Source: Xenopus tropicalis (lineage: Eukaryota > Chordata > Amphibia > Anura > Pipidae). Taken from it: DNA of 64,000 nt. This document shows positions 35,516-46,647 of the stretch, in pieces. Both the position numbers and the translations under genes were made by a program. Numbering within the stretch: the stretch's first letter is position 1; every line of letters starts with the position of its first letter. Below the pieces are notes generated by a model. It was not told the origin of the DNA, ran no database searches, and was given only the letters and a program-made list of their open reading frames with translations. The stretch is taken from positions 58,497,378-58,561,377 of the forward strand of contig NC_030678.2 in assembly GCF_000004195.4 (NCBI RefSeq), read 5' to 3'.

Positions 35516-35798
35516 GGGGCAGATTTACTAATCCACGAAGCCGAATCCCGAAAGGGAAAAAATCGTATTGAAAACGAAAATTTTGCTACTTTTTCGTCGC
35601 CCTTACGATTTTTCGTATTTGTTGCAACTTTTTTGGCGCCATCGCAACTTTATCGTATTTTGCGCGAGTATTCCGAAAAAGTCGTGACAGCGACGGAAAA
35701 AAACGCGGGACATACGAAACGGCGATGAAAAAACCGCAAAAATACTGATCATTACAAAAAACGCTTTTGGTCCGTTCGTGGGTTAGTAAATCTGCCTC
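35516..35798. mobile_element. GGGGCAGATTTACTAAT foldback MITE, second of a pair
   Basis: GGGGCAGATTTACTAATCCA to GGGTTAGTAAATCTGCCTC, TTA at 35513-35515 and 35799-35801. Directly abuts the first copy. Confidence 0.85.
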
Positions 35799-36350
35799 TT
35801 AGTATACACATAGTACACATAGTGGTTGAAAAATGCAAAAATTAAAAGGAATTGGTAAAATTAATGTAAAAGAATGTGTAAGTGTGATGTCAGGGCTATG
35901 ATGTATTTGGCATTGAGTGATGTCAGAAAATGACATACAAGAATACATATAGCTGCTGTTGCTATGCCTTTCCACTTAATCATCTCTTAGAGATGATCTC
36001 CTGGAGGTGTTTTCCAGGCATTTCTTTTGCCATACCCCTGGAATGCCCTAACCACCCATGTATTGTCCCAACTTTTATAACCCCCAAACTCTCTTCCTCT
36101 GGTTAATATATCTGGGTGACTTGCAGAAAATCTGTGCGGCTTGACAACAGTGCTCTCTGTTAAAATCATCACAGTTAACGGGCAAGAAAAGCTCAATCAA
36201 CTTTATATGCCATATGAAAGGTCTATCAAAACTATAGCTAAGGTGTAGGTATGCTGTATTAAATTGCTAAAATACTGGTGTTACCTGTATTTTAAATGGA
36301 CATTATACCCCCTTGTTTAACATGAATTGACTGAAAAGGACTTAAACTAA

Positions 36351-36566
36351 GGGGCAGTTTATCAAAATGTGAGTTTAGAGCTCAATACATAAAAACTCAC
36401 CCACGTTCTATTCATTCTATTCATTTTTGGAAGGGTATTTATAAACGGGTGAAATTTAGAACTCACAATTTGATAAATACCCTTCTAAAAATCCCATAGG
36501 AATGAATAGATTGCAGGTGAGTTCTTATGTATTGAGCTCTAAACTCACATTTTGATAGTTTTTGCC
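36351..36566. mobile_element. GGGGCAGTTTATCAAAATG foldback element
   Basis: Left arm GTGAGTTTAGAGCTCAATAC is the inverted copy of GTATTGAGCTCTAAACTCAC on the right. TAA precedes the left end (36348-36350). Functionless MITE-like hairpin of about 215 bp. Confidence 0.75.
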
Positions 36567-38807
36567 TGTTGTTTCAATCATGAAAAATCCATGTTTTTTG
36601 TTATTTCTTGATCTAAATAGGACAAACAGGGAAAGTCAAGTTACTCCATGTTTGGTCATTGTGAGGTAGATAGTTAGATGACCAGTGCACAGATAATCCC
36701 TCACATAATGGACTCCTGCTAACAAATCTATCTTGTTGTGTTTTTGAACATATTCCCTGTATAACTATTAAATAACTGACAGAACTGTAACTTTCAGATT
36801 TGTAGGAAGTTAGTGTTAGCTTTCATGAGTATGGCAAGCTTTACCATCTTGATTAATATATAAATGTAATGTCAGACTGTTGATCAGTGGAGCTAAAGAC
36901 CAGTCAGGCAAGGGTTATTTGAATGCCACAATTCTCCCTGCCTCATCTAAAATAAGTGTTTCATGTGTCAAAAAAGACAATTTTTCATAATTACAAACAC
37001 ACACAAAAAATCAATTTGACTCCCTTTAACTCCTTGACAACTAATGACCAGTGGGGCTCATCCTGTGAACTTCAGCACTTAAGGCTGGCACAGTCAAACA
37101 CAGCAGGGGCCAAAATCAGTAGGTAATAATCAGTAAAGGCCACATCAATTCTGTGAAGGGCCACATATACTGTTATCAACACCTTTAAGATGGCTTTTAA
37201 TCAGGTAATATAGAACAAATTTCAAAGATTGAGAATGCATTGACTTGAAAGAGTACCTACAAATAAGGTCGGAGGGGCTTTGATTGTATCAAGATGTTGG
37301 TTTTCCTACAGATATAAAGATAAATTAGTGTAACAATTGCATTTTTGAACATAACCAACAATGTTTTTAATTTCCCTCCAGGGTAAATATTCTTGTGATG
37401 CTAACTGAAAAATAGAGAAAAAAATTCAAGTGACAAGCCCTAATTACAGTGGTGGTGTGTTCTTGGCAGTGTAAGATATGCGCTGTGAAATGTGCTTCCT
37501 GGAAAGAATTTCCAATGCTGAAATGCTGACAGAATCCGTCGTCTTAATCCAGTCTGTATTCTCTCACCTGATGTGTTTTGCTGAAAGTAGCTTTATTCTT
37601 TTCTGCTCCTTTGGGTGAAAGTGAGTTCTGCTTCCGAGTGGTTTTTCTTACACACCATCTTTTTCATATTTACTTTTAATTCCTCTTTGGAAATATGCAG
37701 AAAAAACCTACTGTGGATAATGAAGTAACTGATACGCAATATGCACAAGGTAAAGTAACCCAGAACAAGTAATCGGCTGTCTGTTAATTGATTGGTTGAA
37801 CCAGAGCAAATATTGCACCTGTTATTATATAACTCCTGGTATGCATCCATGCATTCTTAAAACTCTTTGTAGAATTTTGTTGATTCAATGTTTTTGAACA
37901 GATATTGCCATTTAAGTTTCATAACTTGAAATAGAAGCTTTAGATGTGTAAATACACTACGAAGAATAAAATCAGTGGTTATTATTTTCCTGGAAGGGTG
38001 TAATGGACTGGAAAGAACAACATATGAGAGAATTACATTAGTACTTTGTGACTACACATAGCATACCAGACACCCTGTGTTGGGCCACGTGCTTAGCTTT
38101 ATAACAGAAATGTTAAACCTTTGGTTCTTCAGCTCCAAACAGCCACTGTGAACTGCATTTCAACAGCAATAAAAGAGCATCAGGTTGAATATTTAGTCAT
38201 AACTACCAGGACTGCATACGGGCAATACAGGAATTCAAGAGAGCAACCTTCCATCGCATGCCATTTTGATCTGTTGGAAACCCCATGCTTGAAGCACACT
38301 TTATAGTAAAATATGGACCTCAGCTCACTTGATCTTTTCTCCATGGCGACCCCCTCTCTCCTAAATGTGCTTCAGGCATGTTGATTCTCATAGATTACGG
38401 TGATAGAAGCGGCAGTCACAACACCCCTTTTGATATTAGCCTTATTTTCATTGTATTTTAAACTAATAAATATGTAAAGACATTTTAACAAATTAAAGGT
38501 TTTTTTTTTTATATGATATTTTATTTTTAAGCTGTTTGTACGTATTTCTTTTAAGACACTGATGAAACCCTGGCTTGGGCTACTCTAAGTATAGTATTAC
38601 CTGTGGCATGGATGCAGATTTCCCATGAAAAGTTTTTTTGTTTTGTCTGAAAGCCATTTGTCTGCCTATCAACTTTCTCGTTTATGTTTCTATGTGAATG
38701 TAACATTCCTGAGACTAAAGCAACTGGCAGTGCAAGTGAGGTTGAACCATTAATGGCCCAGCGCCAAGACATTTCATGCTTGCCTGAACATGCCTGAAAT
38801 GCCGATG

Positions 38808-38865
38808 TGCCTTAGATGAATATGTACGCCTTAGATTAATGTATACGCCTTAGATGAATGTCTAC
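38808..38865. repeat. 19-bp tandem repeat, three copies
   Basis: CCTTAGATGAATATGTACG and its variants start at 38810, 38829 and 38848. Confidence 0.85.
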
Positions 38866-39410
38866 CTGTTTGAACCATATGTTTTAGAAGAATTTCTGTG
38901 AGTATAATGCAGGTGAATATTAAAAATGCAGCTTTCACAGGGATAAGGAAGCCTTTGTCATATTGCAATCATTTTCCTACCATTTTCTATCATTTCAAAT
39001 ATAATTTTTTTTATTGCCTGCTGATTAATGCTAACAAGTCATATGATGAAACTGCATTGCTGCAGTTCGATTATCTGTTACCATATATTTATTGGTCTAC
39101 TCCTATTAAAGCTGATATGTCTAATATAATTTCTTTAAAAGTTCTAAGGGAGAATTAGGGCCCTATTAACCTGTTGAGGCCTAATCTTGGCTAGACCACC
39201 GTTTAGCTTATGTTCTGTAGAACTGAGGAATATATTCCATTAGGGCTGCTGCCTTTCCTGGAAATAATATCAGCCTATATTTTTATCTTTCCACCCTATT
39301 AAATTAAACATTGGTATCAAGAATGATTTTTACCAGCCAGACTAGTAAATGCTGGCCAGATGGCAATCGTATTTCAAGCACATGTGTGGATGCTACTGCA
39401 AGATTTATGT

Positions 39411-39750
39411 ATACAGGTTTCCTTATCCGGAAACCCGTTATCCAGAAAGCTCCGAATTACAGAAAGCCCATCTCCCATAGACTTCATTTTAATCAAATAA
39501 TTCAGAATTTTAAAACTGATTTTCCTTTTTCTCTGTAGTAATAAAACAGTACCTTGTAATTGATCCAACTAAGATGTAAATAATCGTTATTGGATGCAAA
39601 ACAATCCTATTGGGGTTAATGTTTTATTGATTTTTTAGCAGACTTAGGGTATAATGATCCAAATTACAGAAAGACCCCTTATCCGGAATACCCCTTATCC
39701 GGAATACCCTTGGTCCTGAGCATTCTGGATAACGGGTCCTATACCTGTAC
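39411..39750. mobile_element. ACAGGTTTCCTTATCCGG foldback element
   Basis: Matches the 59.5-kb copy over its whole length (AAACCCGTTATCCAGAAAGC, CCATAGACTTCATTTTAATC) and ends GGGTCCTATACCTGTA. Reverse orientation relative to the 28.5-kb copy. Confidence 0.85.
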
Positions 39751-40204
39751 TTATAAGCGATACTGACACATTCCAATAGAGGCAGCATTAATTTTAGTAT
39801 GCTCCTTACTGTTCCTTATATAGGGATTTTTGTTTCTTAAATTTAATTTCTATTAGTGTTCCTCTATATGCCAGACTCACCTGTAGCAGGGTGCAATCCC
39901 TCTACTATTTTACAGTACATTGCTGCACTGTGTATCTCCCTTGCACACTGAATTCACAGAGGAAGGACTGCTCTGAAAGGTGATGTGGTTTCTGGTTATT
40001 TCTCTTCTACTAACTCAAGACATGTTGGTGATTCTAGTTTAGCTGCTGAAGAACCACTAGTCAATGCTATCTGGGAAACATCTTTCCTTACAGAATATGA
40101 AGAATGTTGCTGCCCATAGCCCTGCTTTGTTATTCAGAATATATTAAGGACACTAACCCACGCTTACAGCCAGAATGGTGTCAAACCCTTTTGCAATTAT
40201 GTTA

Positions 40205-40345
40205 TAGAGCAGGGCTGCTGTGCAACTGGAGGCCCATGGGCCGAATGTGGCCCTCCCAAGGATTTTAATGGCCCTCAGCCTGCTCAAAGGCTTCAAAGAC
40301 TTCACTGTATGACATCATCTTTTTATTATAATCTAGCCCTCCAAC
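40205..40345. repeat. Possible dispersed repeat, GGAGGCCCATGGGCCG type
   Basis: GCAGGGCTGCTGTGCAACTG, GGAGGCCCATGGGCCG and AATGTGGCCCTCC resemble a dispersed Xenopus repeat; borders unclear. Confidence 0.4.
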
Positions 40346-40663
40346 ATTCTATATGAGGAATGATTGGTCTAGCACTGTTATAGAGATATTCAGTTCTTTA
40401 CAATGGACCATTCTTTTGGTCGACTATTTTTTGAGAGAGATACTCTCCCTAGACTGCCTTCTTTCCCCCTGAATAGAATACACTGTGCATTGCCTGGTAC
40501 CTGCTAATAGAGTCTGAAAATATTTTAATACATTTGCAAGTTAATTGGAGGCCGACTTACCCACCAAATAGTTGTGTTTTGATCTCCATCATCAAGTAGA
40601 AGCCATCAAAGGCCCATGGATAAGGGAGAATACAGATGGGGCGATAAGTCACTGCAATTTTAA

Positions 40664-40746
40664 GGGCTCTGGTACACGAGGAGATTAGTCGCCCGCGGCA
40701 AAACTCCCTGCTCGCGGGCGACTAATCTCCCCGTGTACCAGAGCCC
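40664..40746. mobile_element. GGGCTCTGG-type MITE, minimal 83-bp hairpin
   Basis: GGGCTCTGGTACACGAGGAG to CCCCGTGTACCAGAGCCC, with direct TAA at 40661-40663 and 40747-40749. The two terminal stems are joined with no inner core, the shortest flanked copy in the window. Both ends carry the same GGTAC variant. Confidence 0.9.
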
Positions 40747-41098
40747 TAAAAAAGCAAGTCACGGTGACTAATTGCCACCATTAAACATAGCAGCAACTAT
40801 TACCATGCGGCTGTGGTGACTTGTATATTTTGCATGGATAATAGTCTCCGCAATTGAGGTTTTAGCTGGTTTATAGACATATAAATGTTTCATTGATACA
40901 TAATTGTCATCCATAATATACAAGTCTATAGTGATTTTAAAATCTTTAGCTAGTTTAGCATAGGTATGCTTATATTTACAAACGGGAGTATATTAATAGG
41001 TCTGTGTATATATGTGTGTATATTTGTTTGGATAGATCGATAGATAGAAGAACTAGGAGTGGTTAAACTTTATAAAGTATTGACTTTTTTTAACCCAA

Positions 41099-41173
41099 AT
41101 TTATTATGTAACTATAGCTATAACGCTTTACGGTGTCTACATTTATTATGTAACTATAGCTATAACGCTTTAC
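41099..41173. repeat. 42-bp tandem duplication
   Basis: A 33-bp identical unit (ATTTATTATGTAACTATAGC...) at 41099-41131 and 41141-41173. Confidence 0.93.
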
Positions 41174-43490
41174 TGTGACACTTTTTGATCAGTCTTTAGC
41201 ATTTACTGCTCTACTAGATTTTGACTTAGCAAAGTTTTGATTGGTTTTTAGACCTGTGCTGACTTGAATGCAGCTTAAATTTCTCCTTAATAGGTTTAGG
41301 AAGTTTTTCGAAATGGTTGAAGTATCATTGTCAGTATGTGAAGCATGCTGGCTGTAAATAGTTCAGTTGTATGGGCATTTATAGAGAATACATGTATGCC
41401 TTTATTAGAATTAAGAGTGGAAAGGTTTTCTCATCAAATTGAGTCTGGCTCATAGATTGTGAACACTTCGCTCTAAAATAGCTGATTAATTTGTATAAGT
41501 GAGATGTATTAATACTTATAATAATTGATATCATAAGACTTTCATTCTTATTAAAACTACTTCTGGAGAAAATGGAGACAAGGCTATGTTACCTGGGATG
41601 CTTCCTTCAGTGTACCTAAATCTTCTGCCAACTGACAGTGATGTCACGTCTGGCCCTGCAGTTTCTTGAAATGCAAAACCAAAGAATTTAGGTCTGTAGA
41701 TCTGCACAAATACTCAGTTTTGGGATGATTTATAGTCTAGTGTATTTTAATAAAACCTCTTGGCTGTGCCAGTTGGCAAAATGGCAGCCACTAACTGTTA
41801 GATGGATGGAGGCCTGGTCTTCCTTTGCATAGTTCTATTTCCAGCACTGGCTGTAGATGTCTCGGTAGGTAGAGTGTAATTCACAATCCATAAAATGTGT
41901 AATTGTATATAACAGGAATCTGTGATGAAAAATTCCAATATGTGTCTCTTAGCAAGAGATTTAACTACTCACATTATACAGAGGTACATGACATCACTTT
42001 TCCAGACACAGGACTCTATAGTAATGAGACTAGGAGGAATTTGTGGTTGGGGATAAATTAACTATGGACTAATGACTCAAATATAACGTCAATATTGTAA
42101 ACTTTGCAATATTTAAAAGTTTTGCTGGCAATGGGCACCCAGTGGGAACCTTCTTAGGTTGAGGGGAGTTAGTTTTGACTGACCTGCCATACATCTGACC
42201 TATTCTTGTTTTTGTGGCCTAGTTTCAGATGTACACCCTTCCTCTAAAGTTTCATACACACTGTATTGCACTTTGTTCTCCTCCAAGGACTTACTGAAAA
42301 TGGTCCTAGATCCAAAACATAAGGCTAGGGGCAAGAGAGTGGAAAGAGCAGAAGGAAAAGGGAGAGGTTATAAATGGAGAGAGCAGAATGGCAAAGAAAA
42401 AAACAGGAATAACCCTTTTTGTACTGCCTGTTAAATAAATGAGTCGCTCTTGGTACTATATATTAATTGTATTATGACTTCTGAAGAAAACACCCTTTAC
42501 ATTACAACATATGAGTGCATTCTCTTAAAATGTATCTAAATACTTTTCATCTTTTTGCTGTTGGTGGCACTTAAAGCTCTTTTAAATTTGACCTACTTGA
42601 CCAAATATAGGATTGTCTCTTCATCTGAGCTCTGAAGTATTTCATTAACATTATTTGAAACAAAATCCTATTTCATAGGTTGCTGTTTGCTTCTAAAATG
42701 ATTGTACTGTTGGGAATCTGCCCTTTACAGCCCAGTCAAAAATGCCCTTTCTGTACCTCTTGCATTGTAAATCTCCTTTAGAAAACCAAATCCATCTCAT
42801 TATTCCTTTAGGCACACACAGTTTATAAAGGATAAACCTAAAATCTGTGTTTTTCATGTTTAAAACAAGAATGACCCTTTTTTTAAATCTTCTTTTCCTC
42901 CTATATAGCAAAGTACCATAACAGACTGATCCCCTCTAGAGGTCTCCTAATTAGTGTCCAATTAAAATTCTATAATTAAAAGCATATCAGTTTTAATTTT
43001 ACATATTTAGCCAGTTCCAGATGCTACCTGTTAAAGCATCTCCTTGGTTGTCATTTCATGTGTATTCTGGAACAGGCCATGGGCAAGACAAGTAGTAAAG
43101 GTTCTTGGCTTAAAGTCAGGCTGAAGAGGTCAGAAAATGAAGAATCAGAATACAAAATTTGGCAAAAACATTTGTGTCAGGTAATATGAACAGAAACCAA
43201 GCTTGGAGCCCGATCAAGAAAGTATAGATATTTCTGAGTTAGAAAGGCAGTCACATACCACAGGTGGGTCAAGTTATGGACAGTGGAGAAGGGAGACAAA
43301 GAGGTTTTTTTTTGGTATTGAAGCATTTGCATAGTAGTTGAGACAAAGCTCAAATGGTTGCAAACAAAGTTGAGATTGTTTGTTTTTATGGGACCCTTAT
43401 AACACAGTTAATAATCTCTGTGTTCCTCTCCTTGCCGGCGTTCAAAAATTTGTTCTCCTTTAGATGAAAATTTTCAATTCTCAAACTTTA

Positions 43491-43872
43491 AAAGAAAGCC
43501 AGCCTCAGCTCAGAAGCAGGCAAACAACAGTCAATTAGTCAATCCATACCAAGAGATATTTGTAGCATTCACATCGCTTATCATAAAAGTCTCTCCTTGA
43601 TGTCCGCAAACTCGCCACTAGTAGTGGGGGAGATCTTTGCCGGCATACTCCGTTTTGCAGCATGATGTTCCTTGGGCACACTATGATGACGTCACAAGCC
43701 TAACTCATTTCGTCATAAGTGTTCCTAAGAGGCTTCTAAGCAATATGGCTACTGCAAATATCTCTTGGTGTGATTATTGACTGGGAGGCCTTAAGGCATT
43801 GCTTAAGGCTGCTAATACCACCAATATTTGTTGTTTATCTGCTCCTGAGCTGTGGAGCGCTGGCTTTTCTTA
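43491..43872. repeat. Long imperfect inverted repeat around a CRE-like palindrome
   Basis: Left arm (GAAAGCCAG, CTCAGAAGCAG, AAACAAC, CCAAGAGATATTTG) is repeated in reverse complement at 43741-43872, with about 42 bp extra in the right arm (near 43788-43830). The spacer has TGACGTCA at 43687-43694 and CATTTCGTCATAAG. Probably an old MITE or foldback element; no clear target duplication. Confidence 0.75.
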
Positions 43873-44485
43873 TACACAGTTGAATGGTGTCTACATGTAT
43901 CAGTGTCCAAGGGATACACATTGTTGGTTGCACAAGCATATAAAGTGAAATCATACAAGAAGAAAAGATAACATAACATCTTGTGGAGATTTAAATACTA
44001 GGATGGACATTTGTTATAGGTGGCAGTAGCAATTTGGTCTACTTAGCTTATTTTCTAACTAGTATTGCACAGATTATTTGTGTGCATTTAAAGATACAGT
44101 CGCTAAGAATGACTGTGTAAGGGTAACATTAAAGGCAGTGTTCTATCCATTTAGTTTTTGTTTTTACTTTTCACTTGAAGAATGACAGCTTATGCCATAT
44201 AGCAGGTTTTAAAGAAGGTTTGTTAAGTTTATAATGCTACTGTGGTACCTCCTTCTTCCTTTAAGGTGCCATTGCAAGGATCATCTTTGCCCTTTCAAAT
44301 CTCTTAACAATTCTCATTGGCTTCCATATTTTTCCTGAGCTTGGCCTGTCCTCAAACCAACCACTTCAGTCATGGGGTGCCATATAATAATAGTGCTGTC
44401 AGAGAGTTTGTACTGAATACTATGCACTTTTTTTTTTTATTCCTGCTGTAAGTATTTCTAAGGGACCTTTCTAAAGTATACAGTA

Positions 44486-44967
44486 GGAGGCACATTGATT
44501 AAAGTACGACAGGTCCGAATACAAAATTATTTTTTTTTTCTAAAGTTTACAACTTTTGTGTATTTTCTGCGATATTTTTGTTAATTTGTGCAACTTTTTC
44601 GTACTTTTCGATAATTAGTGCAACAAAATCGTATTTGTCGCGATGAGTACAAAAGTTTTGGATTCATTCAAGCTTCGGTATCATGACTTTCCTTGGCCCA
44701 GGTTGGAGCTGCAGAGTGCCAATGAGTCCTATGGGAGGTTTCCAAAATCATGCACTGAAGGTTCAAAGTCAGAAAGGTTTTCCTGCCATTTACGATCATT
44801 CGGATATGAACATTGCGTAATTTTTGGATCGTGCCACAATATTTTCAGACAAGCACAATGCGACTTTTCGCAAAATTAACGCACATCAGAAATTTTCTTA
44901 TTTAATCCGAATTTTTCCTAAACGTACTGTTTAATGTCCTAAATTCGTACGTTGATAAATGTGCCCC
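44486..44967. mobile_element. GGAGGCACATTGATTAAAG...GATAAATGTGCCCC foldback element
   Basis: Termini are imperfect inverted repeats. The centre (44665-44790) carries the shared core GGTTGGAGCTGCAGAGTGCC and GTCCTATGGGAGG. Target trinucleotides have decayed (GTA and TAT). Confidence 0.75.
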
Positions 44968-45479
44968 TATATATCTGGCATATCCATACTCCTGTCTTTT
45001 TCACACTTTTGAACTGGTACTACTATTTCTGCTATTAGGGGTTATTGGATTAGTAATTCAGCATCAGCTAAAGCATTGTCACTAAATAACAAGATATACA
45101 CATTTGTAATACTGAACAGAATACTCCACCCTAGTGAAATGTGCCTTTTATAAAGGCCATTCAGATTTCTGTATCTAGCTGTGTAAAAATGATTGCTACT
45201 GTTTTACTGATTATTTACAGTGCTTTGCTTATTATGGAAATGAAACATGCAGATAGACACAGTATTGCTGGTATGAAAGGTATTCCGGCAGCTCCAGGTC
45301 AGTTTCCTGTTTCAGTCCTGGGAACTGGTGAGTTTCATTCATCCCTGGATTAATTACAGAGAAAGCCGAGCTTATCCTAGTTTTCAGTGACATGCTTCTA
45401 CTTCTCCATTACGAGATTTGGCTCACAAGCAGGTTCTGGATACTTGGAGCTCGTTCTGCCCTGTCTTTTCTGTTGTATT

Positions 45480-45800
45480 TCAGTTTGCAGGCATAGGGAG
45501 AAAGTGGATGCCTATGTATAGCTCCAATGACGAAGGCAGCACGAACGCAACAGGAACTTTTGATTCTTAAAACTTTGGCGGAGGTGATTGGGTGGAGCTG
45601 GCTTTCCTGGAATTGTAGCACAGATTTTCCTGTTGTGATTCAATGTCAGTTGCCTCTCGTTAGTGACCCCAGCACAGCTAAGGATTCCTTGTCTCTCAGT
45701 AGCAGTTGCCATCTGCACCCCTGACCTCTCAGCTTCTTTCCCGTTTTTTTGAAGTTTTATCACAATGCTTCATCTAGGACCAGCGTGGCGAAATCCATCG
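45480..45800 (+). promoter_or_regulatory. Possible alternative MID1 first exon or promoter
   Basis: Non-repetitive, somewhat CpG-enriched (GACGAAGGCAGCACGAACGC, CTTTGGCGGAGGTGATTGGG with an inverted CCAAT box at about 45589), ending in CATCG/GTGGGTATT, an acceptable donor at 45801. MID1 is known to have alternative 5' exons in mammals. No transcript support; could be ordinary intron. Confidence 0.3.
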
Positions 45801-46414
45801 GTGGGTATTGGTGTTAATGTTAAAAGAGATTTGCATTATTTTATCATAATGACGTCTTGTTTTTGGAAGCTACAGTTACCAGCATCACTACTGACGTTTT
45901 GTAGATTTTTAGCTGTTGTTGTTGCTGCACATCTGTATTATTGAATTATGATATTTCAAAGCTTTTTTTTATTAATTAACTTTAAGGGTGCTTGTAAAAT
46001 AGCATGAAACCAGTAACAAGGCAAGTGTTGGGTGGTTAACTCCCATTCAGATTGACTGATTGATATGGTTTACTGCCTGTAGAAAGCCTATCTTTTGTGC
46101 ATGATATAATTTGTTCTCTCTGGGGGCTTACAACATAGATTTGGGAACTTCATCTTTGTTTATAAAAACTATTTGAGTTTGTTGTTTTGCTGAAGTTTTT
46201 GTGCAGTTTGAAAGTATTTGTTTCTTGCGTACATAACTTTTTTTACACCGAGAAGATTTACCTGTAATACCAGTGCATTATGTATAGACAGGGCTGTAAT
46301 ATAACTCAAAAAAAAGTATTAAAGCTAGTAAAACTAAATGGATTTTCTAATAGCATAATTCCTTGTAACAAATGAGTTTGCACAATTATTGATTGGAACT
46401 ATTAATTGGAATGC

Positions 46415-46647
46415 CTGGGACCTTTCTGTAATGTGGATCACCATGACAAACTAATAGCATTGTTTTGCTATCATCATGGATTTATGCTATCTTAGTTATC
46501 AAATACAGGGTACTGAAGCGAAAAGGCAAATCAGTTAAAAAATATAGAGCTGTTTGTTTAAATGTGACACTATGGTAAATAGCATTCCTATGTTTTGGAA
46601 CTTTCAGCTTAAGGGGCTTCTGGATGATGGTTCCCATACCTGTATCA
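46415..46647. mobile_element. ACAGGTATGGG-type element, old copy
   Basis: CCTGGGACCTTTCTGTAATG at the left and CTTCTGGATGATGGTTCCCA to TACCTGTA at the right. Diverged, with a TATGCTATCTTAGTTAT segment shared with the copy near 52.27 kb. Confidence 0.6.
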
